Origin: Mesobacillus subterraneus
GTDB taxonomy: Bacteria; Bacillota; Bacilli; Bacillales; Cytobacillaceae
Length of the DNA: 64,000 nt
Assembly (NCBI RefSeq): GCF_020524355.2
Contig: NZ_CP129019.1
Location: 1,054,001 to 1,118,000 of the forward strand
Direction of reading: 5' to 3'
Shown here: piece after piece, positions 1-8,328 of the stretch
Layout of the letters: each line of letters starts with the position of its first letter
Numbering within the stretch: the first letter of the stretch is position 1
The notes under the pieces: generated by a model
Seen by the model: only the letters and a program-made list of their open reading frames with translations
What the model was told of the DNA's origin: nothing
The model's database searches: none
Position numbers and translations under genes: made by a program

Positions 1-276
1 GTGGACGTTCAAAACGTCAATTCTTTTTATGGGATGCTTGAATTACTCAATAAAGAGAAAGGGATCACTCTTCTATTGGTTACTCATGATATAGGGACGA
101 TTTCAGAAAAAGTCACAAATGTGGCCTGCTTGAACAAAAACATGCATTTCCATGGAAGTGCTGAGGAATTCGAACAATTGAAGATAAATGATGTTTCGGA
201 GATTTATGGTCATGATGTCCATGTATTGACACACGACCATCATCATCATCATGGAGGGGGGCACCTTCATGATTAG
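1..276 (+). CDS. znuC: Zinc ABC transporter, ATP-binding subunit (3' part only)
   Basis: This is the C-terminal 91 residues of an ABC ATPase; the Walker A, signature and Walker B parts lie before the window. Visible are the D-loop neighbourhood at the very start (VDVQNV) and the switch histidine in LLLVTHD near residue 29. The protein ends in a histidine-rich tail (HDHHHHHGGGHLHD), common in zinc transporters. It overlaps znuB by 8 bases and is followed by zur, so it should energise high-affinity Zn2+ import at the membrane and be repressed by Zur. Family assignment is firm; zinc specificity is inferred from the tail and neighbours. Confidence 0.88.
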   Translation: MDVQNVNSFYGMLELLNKEKGITLLLVTHDIGTISEKVTNVACLNKNMHFHGSAEEFEQLKINDVSEIYGHDVHVLTHDHHHHHGGGHLHD

Positions 277-1111
277 CGGACTGTTGCAATATGAGTTTTT
301 GCAGAATGCTTTTTTGACCGGAATGATCATCGGGGTGATTGCTCCGCTTCTAGGCGTGTTTATCGTAGTCAGAAGGCTTTCGCTTATAGCTGATGCACTC
401 AGCCATGTCACATTAGCGGGAATTGCCGCAAGCCTGCTTCTTGAGAAAAAATTCATGATGTTCAGTGGTGTGAATCCACTTTACATGGGAATGGCTTTCT
501 CAGTTGGCGGCTCATTGTTCATCGAAAAACTGCGTTCTGTTTATAAACATTACCAGGAGTTGGCGATACCGATTATCCTGTCTGGCGGAATCGGGCTTGG
601 GGTAATATTTATTTCGCTCGCGGATGGTTTCAATACAGATTTGTTCAGTTATTTATTTGGCAGCGTGAGTGCTGTGAGCAGGGCTGACCTATGGACAATC
701 CTGATTATCAGCATACTGGTTATCGCTCTTGTTGTATTATTATATAAAGAACTTTTCCTTTTATCATTTGATGAAGAGTATGCAAGAGCAACTGGTATTG
801 CCGCAAAGATTCTTCACTTTATTTTTATTGTTATGGTGGCACTGGTGATAGCCGCATCAATGAGGATCGTTGGCATCCTGTTGGTCTCATCCCTGATGAC
901 CCTGCCAGTTGCCGCAAGCATTCGGTTTGCGAAAGGTTTCAAACAAACCATCTTCTTTTCCATCCTGTTCGGTGAGATATCTGTTTTGGGCGGTTTGTTC
1001 CTGTCCTATTACCTTGACCTTGCTCCTGGCGGAACGATTGTGATGATTGCAGTCCTTATCCTTGTGCTATCCATTTGGCTAAAAAAACGAGCGGCTACGA
1101 GATCCATCTAA
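269..1111 (+). CDS. znuB: Zinc ABC transporter, permease subunit
   Basis: A 280-residue, strongly hydrophobic protein of the ABC-3 (ZnuB/AdcB) family with about eight membrane segments, which would form the Zn2+ channel of the ZnuABC importer. The start at 269 is chosen because a GGAGGGGG ribosome site lies 7 bases upstream; an in-frame ATG at 251 sits inside the znuC His-codon run and has no such site. Overlap with znuC implies translational coupling, and zur follows after 12 bases. The substrate-binding protein is not in the window. Confidence 0.93.
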   Translation: MISGLLQYEFLQNAFLTGMIIGVIAPLLGVFIVVRRLSLIADALSHVTLAGIAASLLLEKKFMMFSGVNPLYMGMAFSVGGSLFIEKLRSVYKHYQELAIPIILSGGIGLGVIFISLADGFNTDLFSYLFGSVSAVSRADLWTILIISILVIALVVLLYKELFLLSFDEEYARATGIAAKILHFIFIVMVALVIAASMRIVGILLVSSLMTLPVAASIRFAKGFKQTIFFSILFGEISVLGGLFLSYYLDLAPGGTIVMIAVLILVLSIWLKKRAATRSI

Positions 1112-1123
1112 TGGGGTGATATC

Positions 1124-1537
1124 ATGAATGTGAACGAAGCAATGGACCTGTTGAAAGAACAGGGTTATAAGCATACTGGGAAAAGGGAAGATATGCTCCA
1201 GTTGTTTTCCGATAATGACAAATATCTGACTGCTCGCGATGTCCTTGAACAAATGAAGGGAAATTATCCTGGCTTGAGCTTCGATACCATCTACCGGAAT
1301 TTGAGCGTGTTTGCTGATCTAGGTATTTTGGAAATGACAGAGTTGTCAGGTGAAAAGCATTTTCGATTCACCTGCTCACACAAAGAGCATCATCATCACT
1401 TCATTTGCCTTGACTGTGGAAAAACGAAGGAGATTGAGACCTGTCCAATGAGGAATATCGAAGCAAGCTTCAAAGGCTATGACATTTCCGGGCATAAATT
1501 TGAAATATACGGTCGCTGCCCTGACTGTGTTCAATAG
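1124..1537 (+). CDS. zur: Zinc-responsive Fur-family repressor
   Basis: A 137-residue Fur-family regulator with an N-terminal winged helix (recognition region DTIYRNLSVFADLG, about residues 50-63) and a C-terminal metal-binding half. The histidine cluster EHHHHFICLDCGKTKEIETCP supplies the metal site and one CxxC pair; the second pair is CPDC near the C-terminus, together the structural zinc site. It is the last gene of the znuC-znuB-zur unit, so it very likely represses zinc uptake when Zn2+ is sufficient. It corresponds to B. subtilis YqfV/Zur. Fur or PerR identity is less likely given the partner genes. Confidence 0.93.
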   Translation: MNVNEAMDLLKEQGYKHTGKREDMLQLFSDNDKYLTARDVLEQMKGNYPGLSFDTIYRNLSVFADLGILEMTELSGEKHFRFTCSHKEHHHHFICLDCGKTKEIETCPMRNIEASFKGYDISGHKFEIYGRCPDCVQ

Positions 1538-1567
1538 ACAAAATATATAAAATATTGACTGAAACGG

Positions 1568-1595
1568 AAAAACGGCCATGCTAATGGCCGTTTTT
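1568..1595. terminator. Bidirectional Rho-independent terminator
   Basis: A stem AACGGCCAT/ATGGCCGTT with a CTA loop, flanked by A and T runs, lies between the convergent zur and yqfW ends and can serve both. Confidence 0.85.
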
Positions 1596-2163
1596 AACTA
1601 TTTTCAAACCAGTTTTTTACCCATTCATTTGCTTCCTGCCAGTCATTCACCCGGATCACTCCATCAGGAATCGGTTCCTGGTTATAAGGAGTGTTGAAAA
1701 GGATCACCGGGATACTAAGTTCCTCGTGCAGGCTGACAGCATTGTCGTGTTTATCCTCGAAAAAGATATCCACTTCATACTTGCGGGCTGCCTCGATTTT
1801 ATCATGTGAGCCAATCAGATGGATGTCATGATACCTCAGTTCATTGGCAGAAAACCATTCTTTAGTCAGATTTAATAAATGTGTTCCCCTTGCGCTAATG
1901 AAATATAATTCGTGCTGTGTCTCCCAGCTCTTTAAAATATCCTTTGCTCCTTCTGCTAACGGGGAGTTGGAATAAATCACGGGTTCCATCTTTTTGAACC
2001 AGGCTGCGAACTCTCTTTCAGATACAGATACAAGCGGCATAAAATCATATTGCTTAATATCATCTAAAGTAATGTTTAAATTGAATCCTTCATTTAAATA
2101 AGGTACAAATGTAGTCGGACAAGTGACTGTACCATCGATGTCTATGCCAAAACGTTTTTTCAT
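1594..2163 (-). CDS. yqfW: HAD-family nucleotidase-like hydrolase
   Basis: A 189-residue protein with the HAD nucleophile motif DIDGTV at residues 8-13 and a later acidic motif (FFEDKHDN), typical of the 5'(3')-deoxyribonucleotidase-like subgroup. It probably hydrolyses a phosphate from a small metabolite; the substrate is unknown. ATG at 2163 is preferred over TTG at 2166 because AAGGAG is spaced 7 bases from it. It matches B. subtilis YqfW in position next to zur and is a single-gene unit convergent with zur. Confidence 0.85.
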   Translation of the reverse strand: MKKRFGIDIDGTVTCPTTFVPYLNEGFNLNITLDDIKQYDFMPLVSVSEREFAAWFKKMEPVIYSNSPLAEGAKDILKSWETQHELYFISARGTHLLNLTKEWFSANELRYHDIHLIGSHDKIEAARKYEVDIFFEDKHDNAVSLHEELSIPVILFNTPYNQEPIPDGVIRVNDWQEANEWVKNWFENS

Positions 2164-2321
2164 CAATCTTCTCCTTAAACATTGATCTTTCTTTCATCTT
2201 ACCAAATATGGAAGGCCCGCAAAAGATTTACTTTCTCAAGTTAGTCAAACATTGCCATGATGAAATCCTCGCTACTCGTAAACAATAATAAATGCTCCAC
2301 TTAAGAAAGCGAGGGATTAAA

Positions 2322-2876
2322 GTGGCAGACCAAGAGCGAAAACAGAGAGGTACCGAGTATATCACTGAACCTAAGCAGGATGTCATCACTATAAGGGATG
2401 CGCGTGATGAAATATACCAGGAAGAAACAGCAACTGAACTGTACTCTCCTGCACGTGATGATCATTACCAGGAAATGACTGCAATTGCAGGACCTGAACG
2501 TGAGGAACATTATCAGGAAATGACAGCAATCGCTGGACCTGGGCGTGATGAGCACTACCAGGAGATGACTGCAATCGCCCGGCCTGTACGTAAGGAACAG
2601 TATCAGGAAGAAACTGCGGCGGAGATTGCTGCTCCTGCTCAACCTGCATTTACAAGAAGGTCAGAAGAAGAAAGTACAACTGGAGGACGAGGGCTTGCTT
2701 TATCAGCTCTTGCCTTATCGATCTTGTCGCTGTTTATTTTACCTGTTCTTTTCGGAGCTGCGGGGATTGTCCTTGGCTTCATGGCTCGCAGAAGAGGATC
2801 CGCAATCGGAAGCTGGGCAATTGGGATAGGGACAATCTCAATTCTCGTCGGCATCTTTATATTGCCGTTCTTTTAA
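2322..2876 (+). CDS. yqfX: Repeat-bearing two-helix membrane protein (YqfX-like)
   Basis: A 184-residue protein of unknown role. The hydrophilic N-terminal two thirds contains 15-residue repeats with core HYQEMTAIAGP (DNA period 45 bp, about 2466-2630, plus a diverged first copy at about 2415). The C-terminus has two membrane segments separated by MARRRGSAIG, resembling DUF4190. The GTG start at 2322 follows GAGGG by 6 bases; an in-frame ATG at 2292 lacks a ribosome site. Position between yqfW and ispG matches B. subtilis yqfX. Function not recognised. Confidence 0.7.
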   Translation: MADQERKQRGTEYITEPKQDVITIRDARDEIYQEETATELYSPARDDHYQEMTAIAGPEREEHYQEMTAIAGPGRDEHYQEMTAIARPVRKEQYQEETAAEIAAPAQPAFTRRSEEESTTGGRGLALSALALSILSLFILPVLFGAAGIVLGFMARRRGSAIGSWAIGIGTISILVGIFILPFF

Positions 2877-2901
2877 CGGTATTAAATTGAATGCCAATAA
2901 A

Positions 2902-2933
2902 AAATGCCCGGGAATTAATTCCCGGGCATTTTG
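2902..2933. terminator. Bidirectional terminator between yqfX and ispG
   Basis: Perfect stem ATGCCCGGGAATTAATTCCCGGGCAT with A run on the left and TTTT on the right serves both convergent genes. Confidence 0.85.
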
Positions 2934-2939
2934 ATCATG

Positions 2940-4037
2940 TTATTTCTGAAGCGCAGCTTCGCGAATCTTTTCTTCAGCAATTTTATCGATTTCTTTCTTT
3001 AGTTCTTCCACCATTGTTTCTTCTGGCACTTTGCGGACAATCTCACCTTTTCTAAAAAGAAGACCTTCCCCTCTCGCACCTGCAATGCCGATATCAGCTT
3101 CACGTGCTTCGCCAGGACCGTTAACAGCACATCCAAGCACAGCTACCTTAATCGGTGCCTTTATCTTTGAGATGTACTCTTCTACCTCATTGGCAATGCT
3201 GATCAAATCGATTTCGATTCGTCCGCATGTTGGACAAGAGATTAATGTCGCAGCATTCGCTGCAAGTCCAAACGATTTTAACAGTTCTCTTGCGACCTTA
3301 ACTTCCTCCACTGGATCTGCACTTAATGATACCCTGACAGTATTTCCGATTCCTTTGCTGAGAATCGCTCCCAGGCCAGCGGCACTTTTGACAGTACCTG
3401 CAAATAAAGTGCCTGATTCCGTGATTCCAAGGTGAAGCGGATAATCAAAAGCCTTTGCAGCTTTTTCGTAAGCCTCGATCGCCAGATTAACATCAGAAGC
3501 CTTCATGGAGACGATGATATTATGGAAATCAAGGTCCTCAAGGATTTTGATGTGGTGCAAAGCGCTCTCGACCATTCCATCAGCTGTAGGATAGCCATAT
3601 TTTTCAAGGATACGTCTTTCAAGAGAACCAGCATTTACGCCGATTCTGATAGGGATCCCGCGCTCTTTTGCAGCTTTTACAACGTCCTCTACCTTTTCGC
3701 GCCTGCCGATATTACCAGGATTGATCCTGATTTTGTCAGCTCCGCCTTCTATCGCCTTTAACGCCAGACGGTAATCAAAATGGATATCAACAACCAGAGG
3801 AATGTTTATTCTTTTTTTGATTTCTGAAATAGCATTTGCAGCTCTTTCATCCGGGCAAGCAACACGCACAACCTGGCAGCCTGCTTCTTCAAGGCGCATG
3901 ATTTCAGCGACAGTCGCTTCGACATCATGCGTCTTCGTAGTAGTCATACTCTGGATGACAACTTCATTGTTGCCTCCAATGGTTAAATTCCCAACCTTGA
4001 TTGGACGGGTTTTGGTACGATGTATAATTTCACTCAA
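2940..4037 (-). CDS. ispG: 4-hydroxy-3-methylbut-2-en-1-yl diphosphate synthase
   Basis: A 365-residue IspG (GcpE). It reductively converts methylerythritol cyclodiphosphate to HMBPP, the penultimate step of the MEP isoprenoid pathway, in the cytoplasm. The C-terminal [4Fe-4S] ligands are visible as SCPTCGR (Cys268, Cys271) and [12 protein letters not shown] (Cys303). The N-terminal TIM-barrel half carries the conserved [10 protein letters not shown] and IRINPGNIG motifs. The TTG start at 4037 gives the usual N-terminus ([10 protein letters not shown]) and follows AAGGAG; the longer open frame to 4100 is probably untranslated. Single-gene unit. Confidence 0.95.
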   Translation of the reverse strand: MSEIIHRTKTRPIKVGNLTIGGNNEVVIQSMTTTKTHDVEATVAEIMRLEEAGCQVVRVACPDERAANAISEIKKRINIPLVVDIHFDYRLALKAIEGGADKIRINPGNIGRREKVEDVVKAAKERGIPIRIGVNAGSLERRILEKYGYPTADGMVESALHHIKILEDLDFHNIIVSMKASDVNLAIEAYEKAAKAFDYPLHLGITESGTLFAGTVKSAAGLGAILSKGIGNTVRVSLSADPVEEVKVARELLKSFGLAANAATLISCPTCGRIEIDLISIANEVEEYISKIKAPIKVAVLGCAVNGPGEAREADIGIAGARGEGLLFRKGEIVRKVPEETMVEELKKEIDKIAEEKIREAALQK

Positions 4038-4154
4038 CAGTGATTCGCTCCTTTGAAAAATGGAATTCATGAATATGTTCCTAAAGATGCACAACCCCAT
4101 TTTATCAATCTTTTGCTCAAATTGACAAGGAAAGACTTCAATTGTTAGCCTTTG

Positions 4155-4511
4155 CTAATTTTGGCTGCTGTAGTCCGGGAATTTATAAACGTTACCGAAC
4201 TTGATTTTTTGTGGATTTGTTCCATCGTTCAGCTTTTTAAAGTCTTCCACTGCTTGTGAGACAGGAACGTTCAGTGGTTTGTCCATATAACTGTCAATTA
4301 CTGATAGCACCGTATCACCTGGCAGGACTTCGTGTTCAAAAAAAGGGATTGCTTGTGTGGATTGAGTTTCTCCATCTTCCGTTTCTGCCATTTTATTTTC
4401 CAATATTTCAGGTTCTTGTAATTTCGCTGCTGGAAGTGTTCCTATGCTCAAATCATTGTAGACTGCGTAAGTTACTATTAAGAAAACCAATAATCCAGCC
4501 AGTTTTTTCAT
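4155..4511 (-). CDS. yqfZ: Membrane-anchored LysM-type protein
   Basis: A 118-residue protein with an N-terminal signal or anchor (MKKLAGLLVFLIVTYAVY), a short acidic linker and a C-terminal LysM-like stretch (HEVLPGDTVLSVID onward), so it is probably held at the outer membrane face and touches peptidoglycan. A ribosome site (GGAAGG) precedes the start. It occupies the place of B. subtilis yqfZ beside ispG. LysM assignment rests on the PGDTV core; no catalytic domain is present. Confidence 0.75.
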   Translation of the reverse strand: MKKLAGLLVFLIVTYAVYNDLSIGTLPAAKLQEPEILENKMAETEDGETQSTQAIPFFEHEVLPGDTVLSVIDSYMDKPLNVPVSQAVEDFKKLNDGTNPQKIKFGNVYKFPDYSSQN

Positions 4512-4706
4512 AGGACCTTCCTCCCTAAATGCTTATATCATTATTTATGCAGGAGAAATAGAGTTAAGAACATATTTGATAGAAAAAAATGAAAGTTTAT
4601 ATCAAGAAAATAAAATAATCTATCTGTTAGGGTTGAGGAAACACTTTGTTTAAGAGGATACATAATGGGGCAGAAAGAAAGAAAACCTTAAAGAATGATA
4701 TGAAAG

Positions 4707-4729
4707 AAAAAAATACGCCAGAGGCGCAT
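4707..4729 (-). terminator. Terminator after the DUF1189 gene
   Basis: On the minus strand a short stem TGCGCC/GGCGTA with TCT loop is followed by seven T residues, just past the stop codon of the gene at 4733. Confidence 0.6.
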
Positions 4730-4732
4730 TTC

Positions 4733-5509
4733 TTAACTTTCCGATTGTTTCTTCGCTGGCAGCTCTTTAATCGCCAGTAAAAGCATCATTGAAGCAACAA
4801 ACCAATTAATGGAGAAACTGAAGGGCACTTCTGTTTTTAATAATGCCATGATCGTGAAAAATATAGTAGGGAGAGTGATGCTGTATGCTGCCATCCTCCA
4901 TAAGTGTCTGTATTGAAGCGTTCTCCCAGCGAGATTTTTCAATAGAAGGCCAAAGAGTGCTAATAGAGAAACCTCGATGAATTTTATGCCGCTGGAAAAA
5001 GCATAAATGACAATAAATAGTATCCCTAGCAATACAGGGAGCGAGGATTCAGCCGTATTGATGAGAGAAATAATGTCATCCTTCGTCATAGTTTCCGTTG
5101 TGAAAAGAGTGTAAGGAACTGCATTGGTTTCGCCGCCGGCAGCCAGCACAATCTCATTTTGAAGCATTGCAACGTTTGCATTCATGCCAGCCAGTTCACT
5201 TTCTTCGATAGCACCAGTTGGGTCAAAAATTAACGTGAAACTACCATTTTTAATTGTGACCGGTGCCTTAATTTCTGACTTCAGTACTCCATCTTGAATC
5301 GTAAAAGAAGGTAAATCCGTTTTGATGGATTGCTTGACAGAGCCAACAGCCTCTGAAATCCCGACAAACATATAAGAGACTACAGGTAGAATGGATATTA
5401 GGGTCAGCATGAAGACAAATAAGATAGTTTTACCTATTCCCTGAAATCGAGTGTCCGCAATCACCTTCGGAGAATACATGCTTTTAGCCATTTGTGTAAA
5501 AATACTCAT
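4733..5509 (-). CDS. yqgB: DUF1189 family membrane protein
   Basis: A 258-residue integral membrane protein with one segment near residues 28-50, a predicted extracytoplasmic middle (about 60-155) and three or four segments in the C-terminal 100 residues. The layout and the N-terminal SPKVIADTRFQGIGKTILF match DUF1189, B. subtilis YqgB. Biochemical role is unknown. It is divergent from the Na/phosphate cotransporter gene, with which it shares a 220-base intergenic region containing phased repeats. Confidence 0.8.
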   Translation of the reverse strand: MSIFTQMAKSMYSPKVIADTRFQGIGKTILFVFMLTLISILPVVSYMFVGISEAVGSVKQSIKTDLPSFTIQDGVLKSEIKAPVTIKNGSFTLIFDPTGAIEESELAGMNANVAMLQNEIVLAAGGETNAVPYTLFTTETMTKDDIISLINTAESSLPVLLGILFIVIYAFSSGIKFIEVSLLALFGLLLKNLAGRTLQYRHLWRMAAYSITLPTIFFTIMALLKTEVPFSFSINWFVASMMLLLAIKELPAKKQSES

Positions 5510-5588
5510 GAATACACGTCCTTTATTAGAATTCCACTCACTATTTTAGCTTTTCACCTAGTTGAATAACAACCTTTTTACCTGCACT

Positions 5589-5610
5589 TTGTAACATAAT
5601 TGTAACATAA
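5589..5610 (+). promoter_or_regulatory. Two perfect 11-bp direct repeats, possible PhoP-type site
   Basis: TTGTAACATAA occurs twice in direct succession at 5589 and 5600. The inner GTAACA elements are spaced like PhoP half sites (TTAACA-N5) and differ from consensus at one base each; a third, weaker ATGAAA follows in register. The site lies about 120 bases before the Na/phosphate cotransporter start. PhoP binding is an inference. Confidence 0.45.
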
Positions 5611-5729
5611 CGATGAAATGTTAAGGTATTGTAAATTCGAGTCGAAAATAGTTTACTTTTCGTTAATATTTACTTCATAATAAGCTGTGTTTGTAGATGT
5701 TTGTCGAAATAAATCTAGGGGTTGAAAAA

Positions 5730-7361
5730 ATGGAATTGAATCTTCAAGAAATGCTGTTTGAGTTCTTTGGTGGCTTTGGAATTTTCTTATACGGCATTAA
5801 ATTTATGGGTGATGGTTTGCAAAAGTCAGCCGGGGATCGATTGCGCGATGTTCTTGACCGCTTTACGACCAACCCGATCATGGGTGTTCTAGCTGGTCTG
5901 ATTGTAACTGTATTAGTCCAGAGTAGTTCAGCAACCACAGTTATTACGGTTGGATTAGTAAGTGCCGGGTTCATGACCCTGCGCCAGGCAATTGGGGTCA
6001 TTATGGGCGCAAACATCGGTACGACGATTACTGCGTTTATCATCGGTATTGATGTTGGTGAATATGCATTGCCGATTATTGCAGTTGGTTCTATTCTATT
6101 ATTTTTCTTTAAAAGTAAAAAGGTACATAATATCGGACAAATCGTTTTCGGTTTTGGTGCCTTGTTTTATGGACTCGAATTGATGAGTGGTGGAATGAAG
6201 CCACTTCGCAGCCTCGAATCTTTCCATGAATTGACAGTAGAGCTTAGCTCAAATCCTTTCCTTGGAGTTGTTATCGGTACAGTTTTCACTGTTATCGTCC
6301 AAAGTTCAAGTGCGACAATTGGAATCCTGCAAGGCTTGCATGCTGAGAATTTGATTAATCTCAATGGTGCCCTTCCAGTATTATTTGGAGATAATGTTGG
6401 TACAACAATTACCGCTGTTCTTGCAGCCATTGGCACTTCTGTTGCTGCAAAAAGAGCTGCGGCAACACATGTATTATTCAACTTAATAGGAACTACCCTA
6501 TTTTTAATATTGTTAAAGCCTTTTACTGCTATAATCGAAATCATGAGGGACAACCTTTCGCTAAATCCTGAAATGACAATTGCATTTGCCCACGGGATTT
6601 TCAACACTTCTAATACTCTGATCCAGCTGCCTTTTGTAGCAGTATTGGCATTGATTGTGACGAAGTTGATTCCGGGAGAAGATGCTATCGTTGATTACAA
6701 GGCGCAGCACCTTGATCCAGTATTCATCGAGCAATCTCCTTCGATTGCATTGGGACAGGCGAAGGAAGAAGTTCTGCGCATGGGTAAGTTTGCGCTGAAG
6801 GGACTTGAAGAAACAAATGAATTTTTAAAGACAAAAAATACAAAGCATTCTTCTAATGCATATCAGTTAGAGGAAGCAATCAATAACCTTGACCGCAAAA
6901 TTACGGATTATCTAGTAGATTTGGCAACAAGCTCTCTATCAGAACATGAATCAGAAGAACACAGCATGCTGATGGATACAGTCCGGGATATTGAAAGAAT
7001 CGGGGACCACTTCGAAAATATAGTAGAACTAATCGAGTATCAGCAGGCGAATAAGGTCAAGATGACTAATACAGCAATGGAAGACCTGGAAGTCATGTTC
7101 AACCTGACTGTAAGTACTGTCGAAGAAGCACTTCAGGCGTTGGATCAGAAGAATCCTGATGCAGCCAGAGCAGTTGTCACAAAAGAAGATGAAATTGACA
7201 GCATGGAGCGTACGCTCAGGAAGCAGCACATCCTTCGCATGAATGAAGGTCAGTGTTCTGGACAGGCAGGCATCGTCTTTGTTGATATCGTCAGCAACCT
7301 GGAGCGAATCGGCGACCATGCAGTAAACATCGCTGAGTACGTTTTGGGAGATCAGAAATAG
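5730..7361 (+). CDS. Na/phosphate cotransporter with C-terminal PhoU-like domain
   Basis: A 543-residue Na/Pi-cotransporter (NptA/PNaS family). The membrane half (about residues 1-315) has the two inverted QSSSAT repeats and the GANIGTTIT and GDNVGTTIT motifs of this family. The remaining 220 residues form helical PhoU-like repeats with ERIGDHFENI and ERIGDHAVNI. It should drive low-affinity sodium-coupled phosphate movement across the membrane, with the PhoU part regulating it. ATG at 5730 follows AGGGG by 8 bases and is preferred to 5697. It lies about 8 kb before the pst operon. Confidence 0.9.
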   Translation: MELNLQEMLFEFFGGFGIFLYGIKFMGDGLQKSAGDRLRDVLDRFTTNPIMGVLAGLIVTVLVQSSSATTVITVGLVSAGFMTLRQAIGVIMGANIGTTITAFIIGIDVGEYALPIIAVGSILLFFFKSKKVHNIGQIVFGFGALFYGLELMSGGMKPLRSLESFHELTVELSSNPFLGVVIGTVFTVIVQSSSATIGILQGLHAENLINLNGALPVLFGDNVGTTITAVLAAIGTSVAAKRAAATHVLFNLIGTTLFLILLKPFTAIIEIMRDNLSLNPEMTIAFAHGIFNTSNTLIQLPFVAVLALIVTKLIPGEDAIVDYKAQHLDPVFIEQSPSIALGQAKEEVLRMGKFALKGLEETNEFLKTKNTKHSSNAYQLEEAINNLDRKITDYLVDLATSSLSEHESEEHSMLMDTVRDIERIGDHFENIVELIEYQQANKVKMTNTAMEDLEVMFNLTVSTVEEALQALDQKNPDAARAVVTKEDEIDSMERTLRKQHILRMNEGQCSGQAGIVFVDIVSNLERIGDHAVNIAEYVLGDQK

Positions 7362-7365
7362 TGGT

Positions 7366-7398
7366 AAAATAAGCAAAGGGAAACCTTTGCTTATTTTT
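7366..7398 (+). terminator. Terminator after the Na/phosphate cotransporter
   Basis: Stem AATAAGCAAAGG/CCTTTGCTTATT with a short loop and a run of T. Confidence 0.85.
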
Positions 7399-7442
7399 TA
7401 TTTTACTGGATAAGAAAGTATAAATTTTTTGCATTTAGATAA

Positions 7443-7685
7443 GTGTCTAGCTCCAGCTCCTAGCCCCTCGAGTCGCTTCGGTCCGCTCAGGTGAAGTCAA
7501 AGGGCGACTTCACTGATCGGTCCTCCAGCGCTTGTCGGGGCTGCCCAAGGCGCTTGCGCTTTTCTTTGTCTAGCTCCAGCGCCTAGCCCCTCGAGTCGCT
7601 TCGGTCCGCTCAGGTGAAGTCAAAGGGCGACTTCACTGGTCGGTCCTCCAGCGCTTGTCGGGGCTGCCCAAGGCGCTTGCGCATT
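7443..7685 (+). repeat. Two tandem copies of a ~120-bp dispersed palindromic element
   Basis: Copies at 7443-7565 and 7567-7685, offset 123 bases, differ at only a few positions. Each starts GTCTAGCTCC and ends GGCGCTTGCGC, with a perfect inner hairpin GTGAAGTC/GACTTCAC and outer pairing AGCCCC/GGGGCT and GCGCC/GGCGC. This fills the 349-base gap between the cotransporter and yqgC, with the terminator. Related copies occur at 24856, 29556, 36678 (inverted), 44759 and, decayed, at 31119. Confidence 0.9.
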
Positions 7686-7710
7686 TATTATTTAAAAAAG
7701 GATGGTTAGA

Positions 7711-8190
7711 ATGGACTTTGTATATTGGATCATTATTGGAGTGCTTTTTGTAGGAGCTTTTGCCAGCTTGGTTGTTCCCATTTTGCCTGGGGTACTCTTA
7801 TTGTTTGGAGGTTTTATCCTTTACGGCTTGTTTTTTTCATTCGAGCCTTTTAACTGGCTGTTCTGGACAGTTCAAGGTCTATTCGTAGCATTACTGTTTG
7901 GTGCGGATTATATTGCCAACATAATTGGTGTGAAGAAATACGGGGGAAGCAAGGCGGGGATGTGGGGAAGCACAATCGGTTTGCTGGTCGGACCTTTTGT
8001 CATACCAGTCCTTGGTATCCTGGTTGGTCCATTTTTAGGAGCGGCACTTGCAGAATTGTTCGTTAATAAAAAGAATCTGAATGAAGCGATTAAGGTCGGC
8101 TTCGGTTCTGTGGTCGGTTTTGTCAGCAGTGTGGTAACAAAAGGTCTAATCATGACCATCATGCTCATATATTTCTTCCTATTGGTATAA
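7711..8190 (+). CDS. yqgC: DUF456 family membrane protein
   Basis: A 159-residue, very hydrophobic protein with about four to five membrane segments and glycine-rich turns (PILPGVLLLFGGF; GPFVIPVLGILVGPFLGA), matching DUF456 and B. subtilis YqgC. Function is unknown. The start at 7711 has AAAGGA spaced about 8 bases; ATG at 7702 overlaps that site. It stands alone between the palindromic repeats and its own terminator. Confidence 0.82.
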   Translation: MDFVYWIIIGVLFVGAFASLVVPILPGVLLLFGGFILYGLFFSFEPFNWLFWTVQGLFVALLFGADYIANIIGVKKYGGSKAGMWGSTIGLLVGPFVIPVLGILVGPFLGAALAELFVNKKNLNEAIKVGFGSVVGFVSSVVTKGLIMTIMLIYFFLLV

Positions 8191-8222
8191 AAAAATCGTG
8201 CTGTAGCAGCACGATTTTTTTA
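8189..8222. terminator. Terminator after yqgC
   Basis: AAAAAATCGTGCT/AGCAGCACGATTTTTT stem with long flanking A and T runs, usable in both directions. Confidence 0.85.
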
Positions 8223-8328
8223 TAACTCCGTATACAGGCGGTAGGGGTTCAACCGGAAGGCATTCGTGATCTAATGCTGAGTTCAGTCCATGCATAAGCT
8301 TGCACTTCATCATCTTTTGCAGGATTTA

